Under the pieces are notes generated by a model. That model searched no databases. It saw only the letters and a program-made list of their open reading frames with translations, and was not told the origin of the DNA. Position numbers and translations under genes: made by a program. Below, one piece after another: positions 43,620-51,693 of a DNA stretch of 64,000 nucleotides (its first letter is position 1; the number at the start of each line of letters is the position of its first letter). This stretch comes from DASRJW01 sp964567755 (lineage in GTDB: Bacteria > Krumholzibacteriota > Krumholzibacteriia > G020349025), in NCBI GenBank assembly GCA_964567755.1, contig CAZMNW010000023.1, positions 62,001 through 126,000 of the forward strand. Direction: 5' to 3'.

Positions 43620-45081
43620 CCCGGCAACCATCCGCGCGCGTGCGCCAGGAGTGGAGCGGAGCCTTTTGGCCGGGCATTTCGAGCAAACCATTGTTGCGCC
43701 GGCAACGGCGACCGGGGCGGCCGGCCTCGCCGTCGTGCGCTTGAGCGGAGGCGGCGCCATCGGCATTGGCGCACGACTCTTCCGTGGCGCCGACCTAGAG
43801 AAAAGCGAGAGTCACCGCGCGCACCATGGGTTCGTGGTCGACGCCGCGAACACGCGCATCGACGAGGTGCTGGCGTTGGTGCTGCGCGCGCCAGGCAGCT
43901 ACACCGGCGAGGACACCGTAGAGTTCTCCTGCCACGGCAGCGCGCAGGTCGTGGACGAGATCGTCGACGCCGCGTTGCGCGCGGGGGCGCGCCTGGCCGA
44001 GCCCGGCGAGTTCACCCGCCGGGCGTTCTTGAACGGCAAGCTCGACTTGAGCCAGGCCGAGGCGGTGGCCGATCTGATCGCGGCGCAAACACGCGCTGCC
44101 CGCCGCGCGGCGCTGGAGCAGCTACGCGGCCGACTTTCCGACCGCGTCCGCGACGCGCGTGACGCCCTGCTCGCCATGTTGGCAGAAATCGAAGCGAGTA
44201 TCGATTTCGTCGACGAAGGCATCGAATTCATCGCGCACGACGAAGCGGTGCGTCGCGGCCAGAGCGCAGACGACATGATCGAAGCGCTGCTCGCCACCGC
44301 AGAAGAGGGCGTGGCTCTTCGCAGTGGAATTCGCGTCAGCCTTGCTGGCGCGCCCAACGTTGGCAAGAGCAGCCTGTTCAACGCGTTGGTGCGCAGTCCG
44401 CGCGCGATCGTCACCGAGCATGCGGGCACGACACGCGATGTCGTGCACGAAACCTTGCGGTTGGGCGGTGCCTTGGTGCAGCTCGAAGATACCGCCGGCC
44501 TGCGCGCCGCGACGGCGGACCCGGTGGAGGCGATCGGCATCGAGCGCAGCCGCCGGAGCCATCGTGAAGCCGACATCGTATTGCTGGTCCTGGATGCCGC
44601 CCGCGCGCTGCAGGCCGAAGAAGCGGCCGCCATCCAAGACGCGGCGCCGGGCACGATCGTGGCGCTCAACAAAGTGGATTTGCTGCCCCCGGCGATGCGT
44701 GCGAGCGCCAAGACGGCCGCCACCTGGGTGCACGCACAAGGCGGCCGGTTGCCGGCCGGGATCGAAGCAGTCTCCGTGTCGGCGCAGACGCGCGCCGGCG
44801 TCGATTCACTCACGGCTGCTCTGGGACGACAAGTCGTGTCGCAGCGGCTGATGCTGCAGAACGATGGTCTCATCGCCATCAATCAACGGCACCGTGACAT
44901 TCTGCTGCGAGCGCAGCAAGCGGTGCGCGCCTTCTTGGCCAGCCTGGAAGCGAGCGAGCCGGCCGAGATTCTCGCCGTCGATTTGCGTCAGGCCGTCGCG
45001 GTGCTCGGAGAGATCTCCGGCGAGCAGGTGAGCGAGGAGATCCTCGACGCGATTTTCTCGCGTTTCTGTATTGGCAAGTGA
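43597..45081 (+). CDS. mnmE: tRNA modification GTPase MnmE
   Basis: A 494-residue GTPase. With MnmG it makes the cmnm5 modification at U34 of certain tRNAs. The N-terminal folate-binding domain (IVAPATATGAAGLAVVRLSG, SYTGEDTVEFSCHGS) is followed by helices and the inserted G domain: G1 GAPNVGKSSLFNAL, G2 GTTRD, G3 DTAGL, G4 NKVD. The C-terminal FCIGK motif, whose Cys is needed for modification, is intact. It starts with GTG at 43597, with GGAGGAG upstream, overlapping the jag end. Confidence 0.96.
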   Translation: MPTSARFDPATIRARAPGVERSLLAGHFEQTIVAPATATGAAGLAVVRLSGGGAIGIGARLFRGADLEKSESHRAHHGFVVDAANTRIDEVLALVLRAPGSYTGEDTVEFSCHGSAQVVDEIVDAALRAGARLAEPGEFTRRAFLNGKLDLSQAEAVADLIAAQTRAARRAALEQLRGRLSDRVRDARDALLAMLAEIEASIDFVDEGIEFIAHDEAVRRGQSADDMIEALLATAEEGVALRSGIRVSLAGAPNVGKSSLFNALVRSPRAIVTEHAGTTRDVVHETLRLGGALVQLEDTAGLRAATADPVEAIGIERSRRSHREADIVLLVLDAARALQAEEAAAIQDAAPGTIVALNKVDLLPPAMRASAKTAATWVHAQGGRLPAGIEAVSVSAQTRAGVDSLTAALGRQVVSQRLMLQNDGLIAINQRHRDILLRAQQAVRAFLASLEASEPAEILAVDLRQAVAVLGEISGEQVSEEILDAIFSRFCIGK

Positions 45082-45139
45082 ACGGCGCGGTGTCCGGCAT
45101 GATCCACACGACCGCTGCAAGCGCAGAAGGACGGAGTCC

Positions 45140-47062
45140 ATGACGCGGGATTACGACGTCATCGTCGTCGGTGCCGGGCATGCGGGATGTGAAGCGGGGT
45201 TGGCCACGGCACGCATGGGTCTGCGCACGGCGGTCGTCACCCTGCGTCGCGACCGGATCGCTTTCATGCCATGCAATCCGGCCATCGGCGGACTCGGCAA
45301 AGGGCATCTCGTGCGCGAGATCGATGCGCTCGGCGGCTGCATGGGGCGGGCGATCGACGCCACGGGAATTCAGTTCCGCATGCTGAATCGCAGCAAAGGA
45401 CCCGCGGTTTGGTCGCCGCGCGCGCAAGCGGACAAGCAGCTCTACAGCGACTGGATGCGCGCGGCGCTTTTGACCCAAGCGAAACTGGAGATTCTCGAAA
45501 CCAGTATCGAGGCTCTTGTCGTCGAGGCGACGCCAGGTGGAACGCGGCGCATCCGCGCCGTCCGCATCGCGGATGGCAGCGAAATCGCCGCGCCCGCGGT
45601 GATTCTCACCACCGGGACGTTTCTCCGCGGCCTCATGCACACGGGTGAGGAGCGCGAGCCGGGTGGGCGCAGCGGCGAGCCCGCCGCCTCAGGCTTGTCC
45701 CCCGCACTGCAGGCGCTCGGGATCGCGCTCGGACGCTTGAAGACGGGGACGCCGCCGCGGCTGGTGCGCGACAGTATCGATTTCTCCCGCTTCGAACCGC
45801 AAGCGGGCGACGAACCCCCACGGCCGTTTTCACACGCGACACAGAGCCTCGTGCTCGCACAGGTGCCGTGCTGGATCGCGTCGACGAACGAGAGCGTGCA
45901 CTCCCTGATCCGCGCCAATCTGCATCGTGCGCCGATGTACAACGGACAGATTCACGGCACCGGTCCACGCTATTGCCCCTCTATCGAAGACAAGGTCGTG
46001 CGTTTCGCCGGCCGCCAACAGCACCTCCTGTTTCTCGAGCCGGAGGGACGTGCGTCCGCCGAGATCTACGTCAACGGATTGTCGACGAGCTTGCCACGTG
46101 ACGTGCAGCGCGACATTGTGCGGCGAATTCAAGGGCTCGAGAACGCGAGTGTCGCGCGCTACGGTTACGCCGTCGAGTACGACTATGCGCCGTCGGGCCA
46201 GGTGCGTGACACGCTCGAGACGCGCGCCATCGACGGCTTGTATTTGGCCGGCCAGATCAACGGCACATCGGGATACGAAGAAGCGGCAGCACAAGGTTTG
46301 ATGGCCGGGATCAACGCCGCCGCGCGCCTGCTCGCTCTACCCGCGCTCGTGCTGCAACGGTCGGAGGCCTACATCGGCGTCCTCCTCGACGACCTCGTGC
46401 GGCTCGAGCTCGTCGAGCCGTACCGCATGTTCACATCGCGAGCGGAGTTCCGGCTGGTGCTGCGAATCGACAACGCCGACGAGCGACTCATGCCGTACGC
46501 CGAACGCTACGGGCTCCTCGACGCGCCGCTTCGTCGACATCGTGAGCGCATGGAGGTCGATCGTGCGCATCTCGACGCTTTGTTGGGGCGGCGACTCGAC
46601 GCGGCTGCGGTGCAGCGCATCGCGGCAAGCGCCAACGTTTGCATCGCCGGTGGGTCACACACCCTGGAGAAGCTGTTGCAGCTCGGGCTGCGTGTCGAGC
46701 AGGTGCGCGATGCGCTCCCGGAACTCGAAGCGGCCACTCCGGAGGCGCGCGAGAAACTCGAAGTGCGGGTGCGCTACGCCGGTTACGTTGCCCGACAAGC
46801 GCGCGAGGTCGCAGCCGCCCGACAGCTGGAGGATCACGCCATTCCAGGAACACTTAAATTTACCGAAATTTCAGGCCTGAGCACGGAATCCATGCAAAAG
46901 CTGGAGAAGCTCCGCCCGCGGACGCTGGGGCAGGCGAGCCGCATCGACGGGGTGCGCGCAGCCGACATGGCGCTCCTGCAGGTGCATGTAGAACGACATC
47001 GCCGCCATGAGCGGGCGGCTCTAGCCGCCGGACTGTTGAATGCAGGTGCTGCCAATGTCTGA
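45140..47062 (+). CDS. mnmG: tRNA uridine-5-carboxymethylaminomethyl modification enzyme MnmG
   Basis: A 640-residue FAD enzyme and the partner of MnmE. The FAD-binding motif is VIVVGAGHAGCEAGLA; MPCNPAIGGLGKGHLVREIDALGG and the middle GYEEAAAQGLMAGINAA motif are nearly invariant. The C-terminal helical domain ends ~residue 640. The start at 45140 leaves the standard MnmG N-terminus; the frame upstream overlaps mnmE. Its stop overlaps the rsmG start by 8 bases. Confidence 0.96.
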   Translation: MTRDYDVIVVGAGHAGCEAGLATARMGLRTAVVTLRRDRIAFMPCNPAIGGLGKGHLVREIDALGGCMGRAIDATGIQFRMLNRSKGPAVWSPRAQADKQLYSDWMRAALLTQAKLEILETSIEALVVEATPGGTRRIRAVRIADGSEIAAPAVILTTGTFLRGLMHTGEEREPGGRSGEPAASGLSPALQALGIALGRLKTGTPPRLVRDSIDFSRFEPQAGDEPPRPFSHATQSLVLAQVPCWIASTNESVHSLIRANLHRAPMYNGQIHGTGPRYCPSIEDKVVRFAGRQQHLLFLEPEGRASAEIYVNGLSTSLPRDVQRDIVRRIQGLENASVARYGYAVEYDYAPSGQVRDTLETRAIDGLYLAGQINGTSGYEEAAAQGLMAGINAAARLLALPALVLQRSEAYIGVLLDDLVRLELVEPYRMFTSRAEFRLVLRIDNADERLMPYAERYGLLDAPLRRHRERMEVDRAHLDALLGRRLDAAAVQRIAASANVCIAGGSHTLEKLLQLGLRVEQVRDALPELEAATPEAREKLEVRVRYAGYVARQAREVAAARQLEDHAIPGTLKFTEISGLSTESMQKLEKLRPRTLGQASRIDGVRAADMALLQVHVERHRRHERAALAAGLLNAGAANV

Positions 47063-47789
47063 AGAGATAGAGCCGAGCGCGCGTGCGGCGGAACTGTCGA
47101 GTGCGCCAGAGTTTGCCCCGGACCTCGAGGCAAGGCTCGGAACGTATGTCGAAGCGCTCCTGCAGGCGAATCGCTCGGTGAACCTCGTAAGCCGACAGGA
47201 CACGGCGGCGCATGTGGGGCGATTCACCGCAGAGTGCCTCTTCCTGGCGAAACTGCTCGCTGCTGACGCAGCGAGGCGCCCTGCCCCGATCCGTCTCCTG
47301 GATATCGGCTCTGGCGGCGGGTTTCCTGGCCTCATTGTCAAGCTTGCGCTTCCGGGAATCGAAGCGACACTCGTGGAGGCGACGCAGAAAAAGGCCCGCT
47401 TTTTGGCGGATGTTTGCCGTCAGCTAGATCTTCGAGGGACCACTATTCTGTGGGCGCGGGCAGAGGCACTCTCCGACCGGAGGTCCTCCTCCTACCGCCA
47501 GGACCTTCGTCGACGCTTCGACTGGGTCACCGCCAAAGCCGTTGGTTCGCTCCGCGAATCGCTCGACCTCGCCGCCCCGTTCTTGAGCCCAGGTGGCATG
47601 CACTGGTCCTTCAAAGGTCCAGGAGTCGATCGCGAAATCGCCATGTGCAGGCAGCGTTTCGATCAGCTGCAGTGTTCTGTCGCCAGTGTGGAAAAAATCC
47701 CAGGAGACCAGGGATCATTTGTGGTGGCGATCCGCCGTGGAGATGTCGAGGACACGGATGTTTCACGTGAAACAACCGGAAACGAATGA
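47055..47789 (+). CDS. rsmG: 16S rRNA (guanine527-N7)-methyltransferase RsmG
   Basis: A 244-residue SAM-dependent methyltransferase (GidB). The SAM-binding motif is LLDIGSGGGFPGLIVKLALP, followed by EATQKKARFLADVCRQL and KAVGSLRESLDLAAPFLSPGG. The start at 47055 has AGGTG upstream; an ATG at 47040 is possible. The final codons (DVSRETTGNE) are encoded by a parS site, so the gene's 3' end is also part of the partition locus. Confidence 0.93.
   Translation: MSEEIEPSARAAELSSAPEFAPDLEARLGTYVEALLQANRSVNLVSRQDTAAHVGRFTAECLFLAKLLAADAARRPAPIRLLDIGSGGGFPGLIVKLALPGIEATLVEATQKKARFLADVCRQLDLRGTTILWARAEALSDRRSSSYRQDLRRRFDWVTAKAVGSLRESLDLAAPFLSPGGMHWSFKGPGVDREIAMCRQRFDQLQCSVASVEKIPGDQGSFVVAIRRGDVEDTDVSRETTGNE
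47759..47774. promoter_or_regulatory. parS site 1 (inside rsmG 3' end)
   Basis: TGTTTCACGTGAAACA, a perfect match to the chromosomal ParB-binding palindrome, here read through as the codons for VSRET near the end of rsmG. Confidence 0.95.
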
Positions 47790-47793
47790 TGAG

Positions 47794-47809
47794 TGTTTCA
47801 CGTGAAACA
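47794..47809. promoter_or_regulatory. parS site 2
   Basis: A second perfect TGTTTCACGTGAAACA, 35 bases after the first and just past the rsmG stop. The bases after each (ACCGG) are also the same. Confidence 0.95.
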
Positions 47810-47919
47810 ACCGGTGGCGCAACTCGAACCAGCCGAATAGTACTTGTAACATTTTACAAACAAATGATTTAGCTTTGTTTTGCGCGATTCCACGCCAGAT
47901 CTTCCGCACGGCCAGAGAG

Positions 47920-47935
47920 CGTTTCACGTGAAACA
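47920..47935. promoter_or_regulatory. parS site 3 (one mismatch)
   Basis: CGTTTCACGTGAAACA, 15 of 16 matching. It lies 113 bases upstream of parA and 6 bases before the parA -35 element, so ParB bound here could also repress parAB. Confidence 0.88.
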
Positions 47936-47940
47936 CAACG

Positions 47941-47968
47941 TTGTCCAGACAGGCAGAAATCGTATAGA
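47941..47968 (+). promoter_or_regulatory. Putative parA promoter
   Basis: TTGTCC (47941-47946), a 16-base spacer and TATAGA (47963-47968). The -10 overlaps a small inverted repeat (AATCGT/ACGATT). It lies 65 bases from the parA start. Confidence 0.45.
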
Positions 47969-48032
47969 ACGATTCTAACGGCTGATCCCAGGGGGGATCC
48001 TAAGGGCTTTCGATCGGGTCGGGAAGGGAATC

Positions 48033-48851
48033 ATGAGCCAGGCGCGCATCATTGCGATCGCCAATCAAAAAGGCGGCGTCGGCAAGACCACCACCGCGAT
48101 CAATCTTTCGGCAAGCCTCGCGGCGGCGGAACGTCGCGTCCTGCTCGTGGACATCGACCCGCAGGCCAACGCCTCGAGCGGTCTCGGGCTGCAGGGGAAC
48201 AACGAGCCCGTCACGATCTATGAAGTCCTCCTCGGCGAAGCCGAGGTGAATCACGCCGTCCATCACGGCGTGCTCCCCTTTCTGGATGTCATCCCGGCAT
48301 CGAACCGCTTGCACGGCGCGGAGATCGAGCTCGTGCCCATGCTGTCGCGAGAAACGCGACTGCAACGCGCACTGGAACCCGTGCGCACGACATACGATTT
48401 CGTCATCATCGATTGTCCGCCAAGTCTCGGTCTGCTCACGATCAATACGCTCACGGCGGCTGATTCCATTCTCATTCCGATTCAATGCGAATACTACGCC
48501 CTCGAGGGGTTGACGCAATTGGTACAGACTGTCGAGCTCGTGCAAGAGAATCTCAATCCGCGTCTCGAGATCGAGGGTGTGTTGCTGACGATGTTCGATC
48601 GAAGGTTGAATCTCGCCAACCAAGTCGCCGAGGAGGCGCGGCGATTTTTTGGCAACAAAGTCTATCGCGCCGTCATTCCGAGGAATGTGAAACTGAGCGA
48701 ATCACCGAGCTTCGGCAAGCCGATTCTCCACTACGATGCACAGTCCACCGGCGCAGAGAGTTACATGAACTTGGCACGTGAAGTGATCGCGCAACGAGTG
48801 TGGAGCGAAAGTCCGACGCTCGATGTCGCGGCGGCCGTGGAGGAAGCATGA
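48033..48851 (+). CDS. parA: Chromosome partitioning ATPase ParA (Soj type)
   Basis: A 272-residue Walker-type ATPase without an N-terminal HTH, the chromosomal Soj class. The deviant Walker A is KGGVGKTT (~13-20), with VDIDPQANASSGLG, IIDCPPSLGLLTINTL and PIQCEYYALEGL following. It forms gradients over the nucleoid that move ParB-parS complexes apart and may also influence DnaA. GAAGGG precedes the ATG. Its end overlaps parB. Confidence 0.96.
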   Translation: MSQARIIAIANQKGGVGKTTTAINLSASLAAAERRVLLVDIDPQANASSGLGLQGNNEPVTIYEVLLGEAEVNHAVHHGVLPFLDVIPASNRLHGAEIELVPMLSRETRLQRALEPVRTTYDFVIIDCPPSLGLLTINTLTAADSILIPIQCEYYALEGLTQLVQTVELVQENLNPRLEIEGVLLTMFDRRLNLANQVAEEARRFFGNKVYRAVIPRNVKLSESPSFGKPILHYDAQSTGAESYMNLAREVIAQRVWSESPTLDVAAAVEEA

Positions 48852-49744
48852 CGACAAGGAAAGCATTGGGTCGCGGTCTCGAAGCGCTCATTCCCCGGCG
48901 CCCGGAGATGAGTGCGGCGGCGCGAATGGCGTCGACGGCAGCGGTGATCGACGCGGCCGCAACCCACGAAATCGCGATCGATCGCATCCAGAAGAATCGT
49001 GTGCAACCGCGCCGGCGTTTCGACGACGACAAGCTTCAAGAGCTCGCCGCGTCGATTCGGGCCAACGGAATTCTGCAGCCACTGCTCGTACGCGAGGTAA
49101 ATGGGGCCTACGAGCTCGTGGCTGGCGAGCGGCGCCTGCGTGCAGCGATCTTGGCCGGCCGCGACACGGTTCCGGTCGTCGTGCGCAATGATGTCGACGA
49201 CCGCGACTCGTTGAAGCTGGCGCTTCTCGAGAATGTGCAACGCCAGGATCTCAATCCCATGGAAGAGGCTCAGGGCTACGCGCGACTGCTGGAAGAATTC
49301 GGAATGTCGCAGCAAGACCTGGCCGAGCGCCTCGGCAAGAGTCGCAGCGCCATCGCCAACACGTTGCGCCTGACAAGTCTGCCCCCGGAGCTCCAGACGA
49401 AAATCGAAAAAGGCGAGCTGAGCGCTGGACACGCACGCGCTTTGCTCTCCGCCGGCTCGCTCGAGGAGCAGATCGAAATCGCGCAGCTCGTGCGCGAACA
49501 AGGGCTGAATGTGCGTGAGACCGAGCACTTGGCGCAGGCCCGCCGCAAGCGCCGGACGCAGGCGATGGCTACGAACCCGGCGCTCGAAGAGTTGCAGAAA
49601 CGCATGGAATCGCGCTTCGGAACACGCGTGCGCCTGCGGGCGCGGAAGGCCGACGGCTCCGCCGGGCGCATCGAGATCGACTACTACTCGCTGGTCGATC
49701 TGGAGCGGATCTTCGAGCTCGCCGGTGTTTCCTACCTGCTGTAG
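48848..49744 (+). CDS. parB: Chromosome partitioning protein ParB
   Basis: A 298-residue CTP-dependent clamp that loads at parS. The N-terminus KALGRGLEALIP is typical; the CTP-binding domain carries QPRRRF and GERRLRAA (~93-100) with ENVQRQDLNPMEEAQGY, followed by the HTH (MSQQDLAERLGKSRSAIANTLRL) and a C-terminal dimerisation domain. The ATG overlaps the parA stop (ATGA). Three parS sites lie within 1.1 kb upstream. Confidence 0.96.
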   Translation: MTTRKALGRGLEALIPRRPEMSAAARMASTAAVIDAAATHEIAIDRIQKNRVQPRRRFDDDKLQELAASIRANGILQPLLVREVNGAYELVAGERRLRAAILAGRDTVPVVVRNDVDDRDSLKLALLENVQRQDLNPMEEAQGYARLLEEFGMSQQDLAERLGKSRSAIANTLRLTSLPPELQTKIEKGELSAGHARALLSAGSLEEQIEIAQLVREQGLNVRETEHLAQARRKRRTQAMATNPALEELQKRMESRFGTRVRLRARKADGSAGRIEIDYYSLVDLERIFELAGVSYLL

Positions 49745-49788
49745 CAGCGCCAAGGTGACCCCGGCCGAACGGATGGCGTACGACGACG

Positions 49789-50589
49789 ATGAACCCGGGA
49801 ACTCTGAAGAGACACTGGGCCAAGCGCATCTCGGTAATTCTGGTCCCCGAAGGTGGCGCGCGCACGTTCACCCTGCATTTCCGCACCGTGCTGTTGATCA
49901 TCGGCGCGGCGCTCACCGTGTTGTTGTTCGCTGGTACCGTGACCCTCTTCTTTTCCCAGGGTCGCCTGCTGGGAGCGCTGCAAGAAAACACACAATTGCA
50001 GCGTAAGATTCGCTCACTGCAGGTGGAGCTGGAGAAGGTCCGTGTATTGGAGCAGCAACTCGCGCAGAGCGAACGGACGCGCACGGAAGTCCTGACGTTG
50101 ATGGGAGCGCGAGGCGAGTCGTTGGATTCGCTTCAGGCCGGAGAGGAAGTGCTGGCGCTCGCGAGCGCGGGTGCCGACGAGCTTGGCCTCGGCCAGGAAG
50201 ACTTCCTGCGCTCTGTGCCGTCAGCCTGGCCCGTGCGCGGCCCGGTCACGCGGGACTTCTCGAGCCCAGGAAGCACCGCGCGACCCTACCATCCGGGGCT
50301 CGATGTCGCCGCCGCGTCTGAGTCTCCCGTCGTCTCGGCCGGGAACGGGACCGTCACGTTTGCCGGAACCGATCCGGAATACGGCAACTTGGTAGTGCTC
50401 GAGCACGGCCTTGGGCTCGAATCCCGTTACGGCCACAATTCCCGCTTCACCGTGCGCGCTGGAGACCGAGTGAAGCGTGGCCAGCCGATTGCCGCCGTGG
50501 GCAGCACGGGCAACAGTACCGCTCCGCATCTGCATTTCGAGATTCGCAAGGACGGCGTTCCCATCGACCCTCGCCAGTATCTGAATTAA
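49789..50589 (+). CDS. M23 (LytM-type) peptidoglycan endopeptidase
   Basis: A 266-residue membrane-anchored protein: one TM helix (~31-55), a coiled coil (~58-95, LQRKIRSLQVELEKVRVLEQQ) and a C-terminal LytM domain. The zinc ligands are present: H-x3-D in YHPGLDVAAA and HxH in PHLHFE, so it should be an active endopeptidase that cuts cross-links in the periplasm. It sits directly between parB and the bactofilin, which suggests a role in cell shape or division linked to the cytoskeleton. Confidence 0.92.
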   Translation: MNPGTLKRHWAKRISVILVPEGGARTFTLHFRTVLLIIGAALTVLLFAGTVTLFFSQGRLLGALQENTQLQRKIRSLQVELEKVRVLEQQLAQSERTRTEVLTLMGARGESLDSLQAGEEVLALASAGADELGLGQEDFLRSVPSAWPVRGPVTRDFSSPGSTARPYHPGLDVAAASESPVVSAGNGTVTFAGTDPEYGNLVVLEHGLGLESRYGHNSRFTVRAGDRVKRGQPIAAVGSTGNSTAPHLHFEIRKDGVPIDPRQYLN

Positions 50590-50814
50590 GTCCGAGTGGT
50601 CGAGGATCTTCCAGGCGGACCCGAAAGCGGTGCGATTCTCGTCGCCAGAGCCCACACGGTTCCTCGGCCGCGTGCTACCCTGCCACGGGATGCGGACGCC
50701 CGTCGCGCGACTTCACTGGAAGGGCTCTTGCATAGAGTCGCGACAGGAAGTTCATGAGAGGTCGGATTTCGCTGTCCGACTGGCGTCAGAGACCCCCTCG
50801 AAGGAGGACGTTCA

Positions 50815-51270
50815 ATGTTCGGGAAAGAGGTGGACACCAACGTCCAGGAGGGACGCATCAACTCCATCCTGGGTAAGGGGTGCAAGTTCAAGGGGACCAT
50901 CGAAGTCGAGGGGACCCTGCGCATCGATTCCGAGTTCGAGGGTGTGGTCAACTGCCCAGAGACCCTTGTCGTCGGCAAGACCGGGGTCGTTCGTGCCGAG
51001 ATCAACGTGAAAAACGCAATCATTGGTGGCAAAGTGGTCGGTAACATCACCGCCACCAACAAGATCGAGCTCCAAAGCGGCTCGCATATCGAAGGCGACA
51101 TCACGACCCACCGGCTCGTCATCGACGAAGGTGTGTTCTTCGAGGGCAGCTGCAAGATGGGTGAGCTCCGGGCCGGTCCTGGCTCGCTCAACGAACCGGT
51201 CACGTCCCACAAGCCGGCCAGCACGGCCATCCAGCAGCCGATGCGGGAAAAGATCGGCGTCGGTCGCTGA
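50815..51270 (+). CDS. Bactofilin
   Basis: A 151-residue polymer-forming cytoskeletal protein (DUF583). Repeated beta-helix rungs are visible: GCKFKGTIEVEGTLRIDSEFEG split across ~22-43, LVVGKTGVVRAEINV, AIIGGKVVGNITATNKIEL, SHIEGDITTHRLVIDEGVFFEG. Short disordered ends flank the core. Bactofilins often scaffold M23 peptidases or ParABS complexes, and both are encoded just upstream. A strong terminator follows. Confidence 0.94.
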   Translation: MFGKEVDTNVQEGRINSILGKGCKFKGTIEVEGTLRIDSEFEGVVNCPETLVVGKTGVVRAEINVKNAIIGGKVVGNITATNKIELQSGSHIEGDITTHRLVIDEGVFFEGSCKMGELRAGPGSLNEPVTSHKPASTAIQQPMREKIGVGR

Positions 51271-51308
51271 TCCAACGCCGTCGAAGGATGCACGACATCC
51301 AGACACGA

Positions 51309-51335
51309 GGAGGGTGCCAAAGCACCCTCCTTTTT
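51309..51335 (+). terminator. Rho-independent terminator after bactofilin
   Basis: A perfect 9-bp stem GGAGGGTGC / GCACCCTCC, 4-base loop and TTTTT. It ends the parAB-M23-bactofilin unit. Confidence 0.92.
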
Positions 51336-51378
51336 GTTCCCCCAGACATTTGTTCACTGTTGATATCCACCGCCTGTC

Positions 51379-51387
51379 TGTGGAAAA
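51379..51387 (-). promoter_or_regulatory. DnaA box (TTTTCCACA class)
   Basis: TGTGGAAAA, identical to the box at 40212, in the same orientation. Confidence 0.6.
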
Positions 51388-51447
51388 CACACCAAAAGCA
51401 TAAAACACAAAAGAATACAGGCGCCAACTCGATTTGGTCCTGATGGG

Positions 51448-51456
51448 TTATCCACA
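51448..51456 (+). promoter_or_regulatory. DnaA box (perfect)
   Basis: TTATCCACA, identical to the box at 38292. It faces the box at 51379 across an A-rich stretch. Confidence 0.65.
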
Positions 51457-51693
51457 CGGCCCTGGTTTGGTTTGCCGTCTGGACGGCTATTCCGCGAGGT
51501 CTCGGAACGCGGTTTTAGGCATTGACCCTCGAGGGGTGGAACAGTCGCCGGGGCGGAAATGGGCAAGAAAGTGGAAGGCGAGAGTGGCCGCGGGGAACTA
51601 GGCTTGCTGCACAGGGTTTTGCAGCGTTGAGGGCGGCGTGCCGGGTCCGGCCGTGGTGCCAGGCTGAGTCTTAAGAATCCGGAAGGAGTCGAC

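Larger units (their letters stand above)
51336..51693. other. Non-coding region with two perfect DnaA boxes
   Basis: No gene was found in this stretch. After the terminator comes an A-rich stretch (about 51381-51418) flanked by two canonical DnaA boxes at 51379 and 51448. The remainder (51460-51690) has no recognisable feature apart from the GGAAGGAG site of the following gene. A promoter for the moxR operon is expected but not resolved. Confidence 0.5.
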
